Source of the DNA: Nitrospirota bacterium
Lineage (GTDB): Bacteria; Nitrospirota; Thermodesulfovibrionia; Thermodesulfovibrionales; Dissulfurispiraceae
Assembly: GCA_040752355.1 (NCBI GenBank)
Contig: JBFMHE010000001.1
Coordinates: 1 to 64,000 of the forward strand
Direction: 5' to 3'
Length of the DNA stretch: 64,000 nucleotides
Shown piece after piece: positions 56,703 through 64,000 of the stretch (positions are counted from its first letter, which is position 1; each line of letters starts with the position of its first letter). The notes beneath the pieces were generated by a model. The model was not told where the DNA came from. It ran no database searches and worked only from the letters and a program-made list of their open reading frames with translations. The position numbers and the translations under genes are program-made.

Positions 56703-57860
56703 TTACTTCTTCTTCGCCGCCTCTTTGATGAGGGCCTGGCCTATGACGTTCCTCTGTATCTGGTTCGTGCCCTCGTATATCTGGAGTATCTTTGCGTCCC
56801 GCACCATCTTCTCTACGGGATACTCCTTCATGTAGCCTGCGCCGCCCATGACCTGCAGGGCGTCGAGCGCCACCTTTATGCCCAGATCGGTAGCAAAGGT
56901 CTTCGCCATGGCGGACTCTTTCGATACGTCCTTCGCCCCGCTGTCGATGTACCGTGCCACGGAGTAGATCAGCGAGCGGGCGGCCTCGATCTGTATCGCC
57001 ATATCGGCGAGCATGTGCTGTATCGCCTGGAAGCTTATGATGGGGTGGCCGAACTGGTGGCGTTCACGGGCGAACTTCACCGCCTCGTCGAAGGCGCCCT
57101 GTGCCACGCCGAGCCCCTGTGCCCCGACGCCGGTCCTCGATGAGTCGAGGGTCTTCATGGCGACGATAAAGCCCATGCCCTCCTTGCCGATGATGTTCTC
57201 CTTCGGTATCCTGCAGTTGTCGAAGATCAGCTCTCTCGTGGAGGAGGCGCGGATGCCCATCTTGTCTTCCTTTTTCCCGAAGGTGAAGCCGGGCGTTCCC
57301 TTCTCCACGACGAAGGCCGACGCGCCGCGGGGGCCCTTTGTCTTATCGGTTATGGCGATGATGGTATAGATATCGGCCTCGCCGCCGTTGGTGATCCACT
57401 GTTTGGTCCCGTTGAGGATATAGTCATTTCCCTCGAGACGGGCGGTGGTCTGGATGCCGCTCGCGTCGCTGCCTGCATTGGCCTCGGTGAGGCCGAAGGC
57501 GACCAGCTTTTTCCCGGCAGCGACATCGGGGAGGTATTTCTTTTTCTGTTCCTCGGAGCCGAAGAGCAGGATCGGGAAGGTGCCGAGGGCATTCGCGGCA
57601 TAGGTGGTCGATATGCCCACGCACGCGCGGGACAGCTCCTCCACCGCGATGCAGAGCTCCAGGCAGCCCTTGCCGAGGCCGCCGTACTCTTCCGGAATGT
57701 AGAGCCCCATCATATCCGACTGGGCCAGGACCTTTATGACTTCCCAGGGATACTCGTTCTTCTCGTCGAGCTCAGCCCTGACAGGGACGATCTTCTCTTC
57801 GGCGATCTGCCGGGCGAGATCGCGAATCATCTGCTGCTCTTCGGTCAAAAAATAATCCAT
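56703..57860 (-). CDS. Acyl-CoA dehydrogenase
   Basis: This 385-residue flavoprotein was started at 57860 (MDYFLTEEQQMIRDLARQIA) because GGAGG stands five bases ahead. A longer frame reaches 57881. Motifs are KLVAFGLTEANAGSDASGIQ, GTKQWITNGGEADIYTIIA, the FAD and substrate region, and the catalytic Glu in KMVRDAKILQIYEGTNQIQR. It oxidises acyl-CoA to enoyl-CoA, with short-chain (butyryl-type) specificity likely. No electron-transfer flavoprotein genes are adjacent. Confidence 0.93.
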   Translation of the reverse strand: MDYFLTEEQQMIRDLARQIAEEKIVPVRAELDEKNEYPWEVIKVLAQSDMMGLYIPEEYGGLGKGCLELCIAVEELSRACVGISTTYAANALGTFPILLFGSEEQKKKYLPDVAAGKKLVAFGLTEANAGSDASGIQTTARLEGNDYILNGTKQWITNGGEADIYTIIAITDKTKGPRGASAFVVEKGTPGFTFGKKEDKMGIRASSTRELIFDNCRIPKENIIGKEGMGFIVAMKTLDSSRTGVGAQGLGVAQGAFDEAVKFARERHQFGHPIISFQAIQHMLADMAIQIEAARSLIYSVARYIDSGAKDVSKESAMAKTFATDLGIKVALDALQVMGGAGYMKEYPVEKMVRDAKILQIYEGTNQIQRNVIGQALIKEAAKKK

Positions 57861-57948
57861 TAACTCCTCCTCCAGATTCATAACACTGAGCCACAGAGTA
57901 CCGCCTGTGTCACCAGCGGCGCGCGGCGATGTATGGCGATGAGCTGCG

Positions 57949-59286
57949 TTATGCGCTGATATCGATGTCTTCTATCAGAAGACTTGAGGCCCCTATGTTA
58001 CCATAAAATCTCATATCATCGCCAACTGCAGCGACCCTCTGGAAGAGGTCCAGCACCGTGCCGGAAATCACCGCCTCTTTGACCGGGTACCGGAGCTCTC
58101 CGTTCTCGATCCAGACCCCCGAAGCGCCCACGGAGAACTCTCCCGACACGGGGTTGGCGGTATGCATCCCCATCGTCTCGAGGACATAGAGGCCCCTGTC
58201 CGCCGCCCTGACCAGGCGGTCGAAGCCGGCGACGCGCTCCGGCGACGACGATTCGAGGACGAGGCAGGTGGGGCCCACATGGGGAAGGGAGAGCGCGCCG
58301 CCGCGCACCGCGTTCCCGGTCGAGGCGACGTTGTCTTTCCTGGCGGTGTAGGTGTTGTAGAGATACCCCGTCAGGACTCCGCTGTCGATGAGCCTCTTGC
58401 TCGTCGTGGGGACGCCCTCGTCATCGAACGGCCTGCTCCCCAACCTCCCCTCGATCATGCCGCTGTCCGTAACGGTGAGCCGCGTGCTGATGACCTGCGC
58501 TCCCTTCTTCCCCGCCAGCATGGATTTCTTCTTCTGGACCGACTCCGAGGAGAGCGCCGCAGCGAAGATGCCGAGAAACTCGGTCGTGACCGAGCTGTCG
58601 AGGAGGACGAACCCCCTCACCGCCGTCGTCTTGCGCGCGCCGAGGAGGCGCAGCGCGTTCTGCGCCGCTCTCCTGCCGACGAGCTCGAACTGCACGCCGC
58701 TCAGGAACCTGCTCCCCTCGTAGTCCCATCCCATCTGGCTCTCGCCGTCCTCTTCGGCGATCACCATGAGCTGGGCGGAGCATCCCGAGGATGCATAGCG
58801 GACATCGACGCCGTGCGAATTGAGGATATAGGTGTCGCTCGTGCCGAAATGCCCCGAGGCCTTTCGCACCTTCCGGATTCTGCTGTCCGTATCGAGAGCG
58901 GTCTTTTCGACGAGCATGACCCGCTCGATCGCCTCGCTCTCGGGGAGCGCCGGGACCGCCTCGTCGAATACCCGCAGGTCAGGAGCGGGTCCGGAGCGGA
59001 CCGGCAGGGCGAGTGCGTCATCGGGCTCGGTATGGCGCGACGCCTCGAGTGCCCGCTCTACGACGAGCTCCGCATCGTCGGGAGCGGTCGAGTAGGAGAA
59101 GCCGAGCCGTCTGTCTCTTATCACCCGGAGGCAGAACCCTGCGGTGACCGACGTCTCGAGGGTGTCTATCTTCTGGTCCCGGACGTCGATGCCGAGACTC
59201 TTCGAGCGCTTGAGATAGACCTCGGCCTCGTCGGCGCCGCGCCGTAACGCGCTGTCGAGCAGCCGTTCTGCAAAGAGCGTATCCAT
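57949..59286 (-). CDS. pmbA: PmbA/TldE-family protein
   Basis: This 445-residue protein begins DTLFAERLLDSALRRGADEA, then VRDQKIDTLETSVTAGFCLR and IRDRRLGFSYSTAPDD. The central part has TSDTYILNSHGVDVRYASSG and the C-terminal half SRPFDDEGVPTTSKRLIDSG and MGMHTANPVSGEFSVGASGV. It is of the TldD/TldE family. The HExxxH-like metalloprotease motif of TldD is absent, as in PmbA/TldE, the non-catalytic partner. No tldD is in the window. queD follows four bases upstream in the genome, same strand. Confidence 0.92.
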   Translation of the reverse strand: MDTLFAERLLDSALRRGADEAEVYLKRSKSLGIDVRDQKIDTLETSVTAGFCLRVIRDRRLGFSYSTAPDDAELVVERALEASRHTEPDDALALPVRSGPAPDLRVFDEAVPALPESEAIERVMLVEKTALDTDSRIRKVRKASGHFGTSDTYILNSHGVDVRYASSGCSAQLMVIAEEDGESQMGWDYEGSRFLSGVQFELVGRRAAQNALRLLGARKTTAVRGFVLLDSSVTTEFLGIFAAALSSESVQKKKSMLAGKKGAQVISTRLTVTDSGMIEGRLGSRPFDDEGVPTTSKRLIDSGVLTGYLYNTYTARKDNVASTGNAVRGGALSLPHVGPTCLVLESSSPERVAGFDRLVRAADRGLYVLETMGMHTANPVSGEFSVGASGVWIENGELRYPVKEAVISGTVLDLFQRVAAVGDDMRFYGNIGASSLLIEDIDISA

Positions 59287-59289
59287 GGT

Positions 59290-59664
59290 TTACTCCTCTT
59301 CGTAGTACGTTGCAGAGGCGGTATCGGACTCCCAGACGGTGACTGCCGATACCGTGACCGGATGCGGTGCGAGCCGCTTCTTGAGCGAATCGAAGAGCCA
59401 CTTCGCGATGTTTTCGGAGGAGGGGTTCTTCTCGGTAAAGGGGAAGACGTTATTGAGGCAGGTGTGGTCGAGCGGCATAACGAGCTCGTTGGTTATCTTC
59501 TTCAGCTCGTGGAAGTCGATGGCGATATCGATGTCATTGAGGCGCTCGGCGGTCACATAGACCTGAACGCGCCAGGTGTGGCCATGCAGGTTCTCGCACT
59601 TCCCCTTATACCCCCTCAGCTGGTGGGCGGAGGAAAAGCTCGACTCTATCATCAACTCATACAT
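59290..59664 (-). CDS. queD: 6-carboxytetrahydropterin synthase
   Basis: This 124-residue enzyme reads SSFSSAHQLRGYKGKCENLH, GHTWRVQVYVTAERLND, LDHTCLNNVFPFTEKNPSSE and VTVWESDTASATYY. The zinc histidines (SAHQL, LHGHTW) and the Glu near the C-terminus are in place. It precedes QueE (45217) in queuosine synthesis. GGAGGTG precedes the ATG. A 9-base repeat region lies just upstream. Confidence 0.94.
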   Translation of the reverse strand: MYELMIESSFSSAHQLRGYKGKCENLHGHTWRVQVYVTAERLNDIDIAIDFHELKKITNELVMPLDHTCLNNVFPFTEKNPSSENIAKWLFDSLKKRLAPHPVTVSAVTVWESDTASATYYEEE

Positions 59665-59681
59665 TGCGCACCTCCACGGGA

Positions 59682-59790
59682 GTTATAGCGTTCATCGCGT
59701 CCATCGCGTTATAGCGTCCATCGCGTTTGTCGCGTCCATAGCGTTTATCGCGTTTATCGGCGTTCATAGCGTTTATCGCGTTATTGCGTC
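59682..59790. repeat. Degenerate tandem repeat of GCGTTTATC-type 9-mers
   Basis: About a dozen copies of a 9-base unit (GCGTTTATC, GCGTTCATC, GCGTCCATC, GCGTTATA) run head to tail between queD and hpt. Units vary, and there is no spacer, so this is not a CRISPR. The region lies in the leader of queD (minus strand). Confidence 0.85.
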
Positions 59791-59895
59791 ACGAGTACGT
59801 TGTTAATCGTTTTAATGGCAGTCGGGTCAGTTGTCGTGAAGCGGTCGGCTCCGAAAGAATCCCTCATGGTCTTTTAACGTATCAATAGCATGTTT

Positions 59896-59936
59896 TTACG
59901 CTATGACGCGATGAACGCTATAACGCTATAAACGCT
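59896..59936. repeat. Second cluster of the same words, opposite strand
   Basis: CGCTATGACGCGATGAACGC, then TATAACGCTATAAACGCTC are inverted copies of the 9-mer words at 59682-59790. Together they could form a large imperfect stem downstream of hpt. Confidence 0.7.
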
Positions 59937-59937
59937 C

Positions 59938-60459
59938 TTATGTCTCTTTCTTGAATACCGCGATGTAGGGCAGATTCCGGTATTTGTTCTCGTAATCGAG
60001 ACCGTAGCCGACGACGAAGATATTAGGGATAGTAAACCCGACATACTCTACCGGCACCTCGATAATGCGCCGCTCCTTTTTATCGAGGAGGGAGCAGGTC
60101 TTGAGGCCGGCCGGCCTCATCGAGAGTATCTGCTGCCGAATGTGGTTGAGCGATATTCCTGTATCAATTATATCATCGATAAGCAGCACCTCTCTGCCTG
60201 CTATGGCTTCCCGCGCATTATAGAAGATCTTCACATCCCCTGTCGAAGAGGTCTTCACATAGCTCGAGGAGACGATGAAATCGACGGTAACAGGAACCCT
60301 CACGGCCCTGATGAGGTCCGCGAAGAACATGAAGGCGCCTTTCAGAATGCCCAGCGCCAGTATTTCTTTCCCGGCATAATCGCGGGATATGGTCTCTGCC
60401 AGTTCCTGGACCTTATCACGAATCTGCTCGGTCGTGAGAAAGGGTCTGCCGACAATCAT
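59938..60459 (-). CDS. hpt: Hypoxanthine phosphoribosyltransferase
   Basis: This 173-residue enzyme salvages hypoxanthine or guanine with PRPP. It has IISRDYAGKEILALGILKGA-type start (ETISRDYAGKEILALGILKG), FIVSSSYVKTSSTGDVKI, the PRPP motif VLLIDDIIDTGISLNHI and VPVEYVGFTIPNIFVVGYGLDY. GGGAGG stands before the ATG at 60459. Confidence 0.94.
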   Translation of the reverse strand: MIVGRPFLTTEQIRDKVQELAETISRDYAGKEILALGILKGAFMFFADLIRAVRVPVTVDFIVSSSYVKTSSTGDVKIFYNAREAIAGREVLLIDDIIDTGISLNHIRQQILSMRPAGLKTCSLLDKKERRIIEVPVEYVGFTIPNIFVVGYGLDYENKYRNLPYIAVFKKET

Positions 60460-60571
60460 GAGGTCCTCCCCGTAACGTAGTGTATATATAATACGGCTAT
60501 TCGCCGCTTATCTCAATATCTCTTTTCCCGGCAGGCAGGTGATTGCGGAGAGCTCCGGTATCCCGGGAATA

Positions 60572-60596
60572 CCCTCCGTCCGGTGCTGACGGAGGG
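60572..60596 (-). terminator. Hairpin after fdhA
   Basis: CCCTCCGTC and GACGGAGGG (60572-60580 / 60588-60596) form a perfect nine-pair stem 14 bases beyond the fdhA stop. There is no clear U-run. Confidence 0.45.
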
Positions 60597-60609
60597 CGCT
60601 CCCGTTCGG

Positions 60610-63393
60610 TTATGTTCCTGTCTTGACGGTCGTAATGGCTACGGCGCAGACCTTGTACTCAGGCGTCTTCACCTGCGTATCGAGGGCGTCGATCGTCAGC
60701 ACGTTCGCCGCCGCCTCGTGGTAATGCATGGGGATGAATACCGTGCCCTCGGGGACCCTCGTCGTCATCCTCGCCTTTACCGCGATGCTGCCGCGCCGTG
60801 ACGAGACGGTGACCGTATCGCCGTTGCCGACAGCGAGCCGCCTGGCATCGGCAGGATTGATCTCGACATAGGCCTCGCCGGCCCGCTCCTCGATAGCCGC
60901 GACCTTTCTCGTCATCGAGCCGGAGTGGTACTGGAAGAGGTTCCTTCCCGTGGTGAGGATGAAGGGATAGGCTTCGTCCGGGAGCTCGGCAGGAGGCGTG
61001 TACGCGACCGGAGCGAAACGGACCCTGCCCTTGGGGAATCCCCCTTTGTAGAGATAGCGCGTCCCGGGATGCTTCTTGTCAGGGCAGGGCCAGGGGATGC
61101 CCGCCCTCTCGATCCGTTCGTAGGTGATGCCCGCAAGGGTGGGCCAGACCCGGCCGAACTCGGCCAACACATCCTCGGGGGTGGCATACTGCATCGGATA
61201 TCCCAGCCGCTTCGAGACCTCCATGATGATATCGAGGTCCGGGCGCGCCTCTCCCGGCGGCTCGACAGCCTTCCTCACTCGCTGCACCTTCCGCTCGGTA
61301 TTCGAGAAGGTGCCGTCCTTTTCCGCAAAACAGGTGGAGGGCAGCACGACATCCGCCAGTGCCGCCGTCTCGGTCATGAAGATGTCCTGGACGACGAGGA
61401 AGTCGAGCTTCTCCAATGCCGCGGTGGTATGGTGCATATCGGGATCGGTGAGTACCGGGTTTTCTCCCATGATATAGAGCGCCTTTATCCTGCCCGCGAG
61501 GGCAGCCGGGATCATCTCCGTCGCGGGCATCCCGGCCTTGGGCGAGAGCGATACGCCCCAAGCTTTTTCGAATTTCTCTTTGACCTCGGGCAGATCGACC
61601 TTCTGGTAGCCGGGATACACATTGTAGAGACACCCTGCGTCCGACGCGCCCTGCACATTGTTCTGTCCCCTCAGGGGATTGACGCCGGTCGACTCCCTGC
61701 CGATATTGCCGGTGAGCATCACCAGGTTGGCGATGGCGGTGACGTTGTTGGTGCCGCAGGTGTGCTGCGTGATGCCCATAGTGTAGAAGATGCCGGCCCG
61801 CCGCGATCCGCCGTAGAGCCGGGCAGCCCTGACGATGTCTTCAGCAGGGACTCCCGTTATCTTCTCGACATGCTCGGGCGTATAGTCTTCGACCGACTTC
61901 TTCCACTCCTCGAAGCTCTCGGTCTGCTCCTTGATGAACGCTTCATTAGCGAGCCCTTCCTTCAGGATCACATGGGCCAGGCCGTTCAGCAGGGCGATGT
62001 CCGTACCGGGCTTCAGGTTGAGGAAGACCTCGGAGAAGCGCACCATCGGTACCCGCCGCGGGTCGGCGATGACGATCTTCGCCCCGTTCCGCCAGGCCTT
62101 GATCATCCTGTTGGCGATGACGGGATGGGTCTCCTTTGTGTTGGAGCCGATGATGAAGATGACCTCCATATCCTCGATCTCGGGGATCGAGTTGGTCATG
62201 GCGCCCGAACCGAATATGGCAGCCAGACCGGCTACCGTCGGCGCGTGTCAAAGACGGGCGCAGTGATCGACGTTGTTCGTCCCCACCGCGGCGCGGATCA
62301 TCTTCTGGAAGGCGTAGTTCTCCTCATTGGTGCAGCGCGCCGAAGAGAGCCCGCCGATGGCGTCGGCGCCATGAGCGGCCTTTATCTCGCTCAACCTCTT
62401 CCCGATATAGTCCAGGGCCTCATCCCAGGAAACTTCCTTAAAGACACCGTTCAAACCGTTTCTAAAAGTCTGGTTCAAACCGTTTAAGCCGTTCAAGTCG
62501 TTTAAACCGTTTGAACGGCTTGAACTGTTTGAGCGGTTTGAACGGTCCTTTATTCTTATAAGCGGTTTCGTAAGGCGGTCGGGGCTGTTGACGAAGGTGT
62601 AGCCGAAGCGCCCTTTGACGCAGAGCCATCCCTCGTTCCAGGTGTCCTCGCGCGAGCTTACCCTGACGATCTCGTTCTCTTTGACATGGAGGGTGATATT
62701 GCAGCCGGTCCCGCAATAGGTGCAGACCGTGTCGACCTCCCGGACGTCCTTCTGCCTGCCCTTGCGCGACCACATCTTTCCGGTGAGGGCGCCGGTGGGG
62801 CATACGGCAATGCACTGGCCGCAGAACTCGCAATCGAGGTCCTTTTCGTAGGGAGGGCAGACCTTCGACTTGAACCCGCGATAGGTAAAGTCGATCGCCT
62901 CGACGCCCTGCACCTCTTCGCAGACCTTGACGCATCTGCCGCAGAGGACGCAGCGCTCCATATCGCGCTCGACGAAGGGGTTCCCGTCCTTCTGCGCGTA
63001 TACCCTCCGCTCGCCGTCGGCGAACCTGTTTTCCTTGAGGCCGTAGGTATACGCCAGCTCCTGCAGGGAACAGTCCCCGGCCCGCTCGCATACCATACAG
63101 TCATGCGGATGGTCCGAGAGGATGAGCTCGAGTATGGTCTTGCGCAGCCCCTCGATACGCGGGGTCGAAGTGGTCACTTCCATATTATCCACGACCGGCG
63201 TGGTGCAGGCGGTGACGAGCCGGGGGATCCCCTTGACCTCGACCGCGCAGAGCCTGCAGCCCCCGAACGCGCTCAGCTTCGGATGGTGGCAGAGCGTTGG
63301 GATATCGACGCCCAGCAGCCTGGCCGCATCCAATATCTTCGTCCCTTCAGGGACCTCGATCATCTTGCCGTCTATTGTCACCTTGTACATCAT
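60610..63393 (-). CDS. fdhA: Selenocysteine formate dehydrogenase, NuoG-like catalytic subunit (in-frame UGA)
   Basis: This 927-residue enzyme was started at 63393 (MMYKVTIDGKMIEVPEG), preceded by AGGAG. It oxidises formate to CO2, or the reverse. Domains in order: 2Fe-2S (Cys 35, 46, 49, 63); the His-Cys NuoG motif HPHDCMVCERAGDC; two 4Fe-4S motifs (CVLCGRCVKVCEE, CEFCGQCIAVCPT); the 4Fe-4S of the catalytic part (CTYCGTGCNI); and the molybdopterin domains. The TGA at 62250-62248 (codon 382) lies in VDHCARLUHAPTVAGL, the exact position of the metal-ligating Sec in formate dehydrogenases, and is followed by a SECIS hairpin. A low-complexity 34-residue insert (about 279-315) is encoded by a repeat. 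The NuoF-like gene lies 38 bases upstream. Confidence 0.95.
62218..62250 (-). promoter_or_regulatory. SECIS element of fdhA
   Basis: On the minus strand the UGA (62250-62248) is followed after 11 bases by stem GGTAGCC (62236-62230), loop GGTCT (62229-62225) and stem GGCTGCC (62224-62218), seven pairs with one G-U. Loop sequence and distance match the E. coli fdhF SECIS (GGUCU apical loop), which SelB recognises. Confidence 0.88.
62448..62545. repeat. Palindromic GTTTGAACGG-word repeat inserted in the fdhA reading frame
   Basis: Words of the type CCGTTCAAACCGTTT recur on both strands. AAGCCGTTCAA faces TTGAACGGCTT around 62487-62522, giving a large stem. The element keeps the frame open and encodes Ser/Asn/Leu/Gly-rich sequence (SNGLNDLNGLNGLN). 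Confidence 0.8.
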
Positions 63394-63431
63394 AGCTATC
63401 GCTCCTGACCGTCCTTTATCGTTTGTTTTCA

Positions 63432-64000
63432 TCATGTCCTGCCCACCGCCTTGAACTTGCAGACGTCGAAGCAGCTCCCGCATTTGATGCACTTTTCTGC
63501 AGCGAGGCGGTGGGGCTTCTTCTTTTCGCCCGTGATAGCGCCTGCAGGGCAGGCCCTCAGGCAGGCGCCGCAGCCCTTGCAGTACTCTTCCATGATGCTG
63601 TAGGTGACGAGATCGCGGCAGACCTTTGCCGGGCACTTCTTGTCGCGCACATGCGCCTCGTATTCATCCCTGAAGTATTTCAGGGTGCTGAGCACGGGAT
63701 TGGGAGCGGTCTGGCCGAGCCCGCAGAGGGATCCTGCTTTTATATCGTCGCTCAGCGACTCCATGAGCTCGAGATCGCCCTCTCTGCCCCGGCCCTTGGT
63801 GATCCGGTCGAGGATCTCGAGGAGCCGCTTCGTGCCGATCCTGCAGGGCACGCACTTGCCGCAGGATTCGTTCTGCGTAAAGTTGAGGAAGTAGCGGGCT
63901 ACATTCACCATGCAGTCGTCCTCGTCGAGAATGATCATGCCTCCCGAGCCGACGATGGAGCCGACTTTGCAGATGGACTCGTAATCGACGCTGATATCGA
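63432..64000 (-). CDS. NuoF/HndC-like NADH-linked subunit of the formate dehydrogenase (partial)
   Basis: Only the C-terminal 189 residues are visible, as the gene runs off the right edge. They read CKVGSIVGSGGMIILDEDDC, then the 4Fe-4S site SCGKCVPCRIGTKRLLEILD with SLCGLGQTAPNPVLSTLKYF, as in NuoF. Two added ferredoxin motifs follow (CKGCGACLRACPAG, CIKCGSCFDVCKF), as in HndC and electron-bifurcating enzymes. With FdhA downstream it makes an NAD(P)-linked formate dehydrogenase. A 24-kDa (NuoE-like) subunit is expected just outside the window. Confidence 0.93.
   Translation of the reverse strand, partial: DISVDYESICKVGSIVGSGGMIILDEDDCMVNVARYFLNFTQNESCGKCVPCRIGTKRLLEILDRITKGRGREGDLELMESLSDDIKAGSLCGLGQTAPNPVLSTLKYFRDEYEAHVRDKKCPAKVCRDLVTYSIMEEYCKGCGACLRACPAGAITGEKKKPHRLAAEKCIKCGSCFDVCKFKAVGRT

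Noticed and set aside
59682-59790. Possible CRISPR array
   Set aside because: The repeats are 9-base units without spacers and are degenerate. No cas gene is near.
62199-62250. fdhA as two separate genes or a nonsense mutation
   Set aside because: The UGA stands exactly at the active-site Sec position and is followed by a matching SECIS hairpin.
1-64000. tRNA or rRNA genes
   Set aside because: No cloverleaf-like sequence or rRNA signature was recognised on either strand by eye. A tRNAscan run would settle this.

Overview
The window is a GC-rich bacterial chromosome segment, probably from an anaerobic or facultative member of Nitrospirota (Thermodesulfovibrionia-like) or a related deltaproteobacterial-type lineage. 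This is inferred from the mix of a DUF3786 iron-sulfur protein, a double-cubane-cluster reductase with activase, a two-CW sensor kinase, a selenocysteine formate dehydrogenase with a NuoF-like partner, and Rrf2/cyd-type redox genes. There is no rRNA gene, so the lineage is not proven.

Bases 1-9777 are the distal part of an integron cassette array. I count twelve attC sites. For eight of eleven cassettes the 7-base R' site at the start is the exact reverse complement of the R'' site of the cassette's own attC, which is the signature of integrase-made cassettes. All cassettes point rightwards, so attI and intI should lie to the left of base 1. The cargo is mostly toxin-antitoxin-like pairs (BrnT/BrnA, HicB/HicA, RelE/RHH, DUF4160/DUF2442, DUF4258/DUF2283) plus hypothetical proteins, a methyltransferase and a broken deaminase-like gene. 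An IS3-family element abuts the left end and truncates a cassette gene.

Bases 9980-15105 carry a DUF3786 protein, biotin synthase and pyruvate phosphate dikinase. A divergent pair follows: a very long PEP-synthase-like protein with a lectin-like tail (minus strand), and a PhnD-like lipoprotein, two-CW/PAS histidine kinase, response regulator and phosphatase operon (plus strand). Bases 23312-27782 are a signalling operon (AAA/HATPase fusion, STAS, HD-GYP, EAL).

Bases 27850-38602, all minus strand, form the most interesting region, a putative selenium/sulfur locus. It holds an Fe-S/TVP38 fusion, YdjY, YedF, a TauE-type exporter, selenocysteine-containing SelD, an ArsR regulator, a double rhodanese, a transglutaminase, a double-cubane reductase with its activase, and a LysR of the selenium-associated type. 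Two promoters in it share the same two-part motif at identical spacing. The window ends with a selenocysteine formate dehydrogenase (fdhA, in-frame UGA and a clear SECIS) and the end of its NuoF-like partner.

Between these, bases 38717-44233 are a TonB-dependent metal-uptake cluster. Bases 44300-53445 are housekeeping (queE, nudix, pgpA, thpR, recA, recX, alaS). Bases 53525-60459 hold a phasin-like protein, UbiB, an in-frame cydA::cydB deletion remnant, Rrf2, acyl-CoA dehydrogenase, PmbA, QueD and Hpt. Degenerate short-word repeats occur between genes here, and a related one is inserted in-frame inside fdhA.
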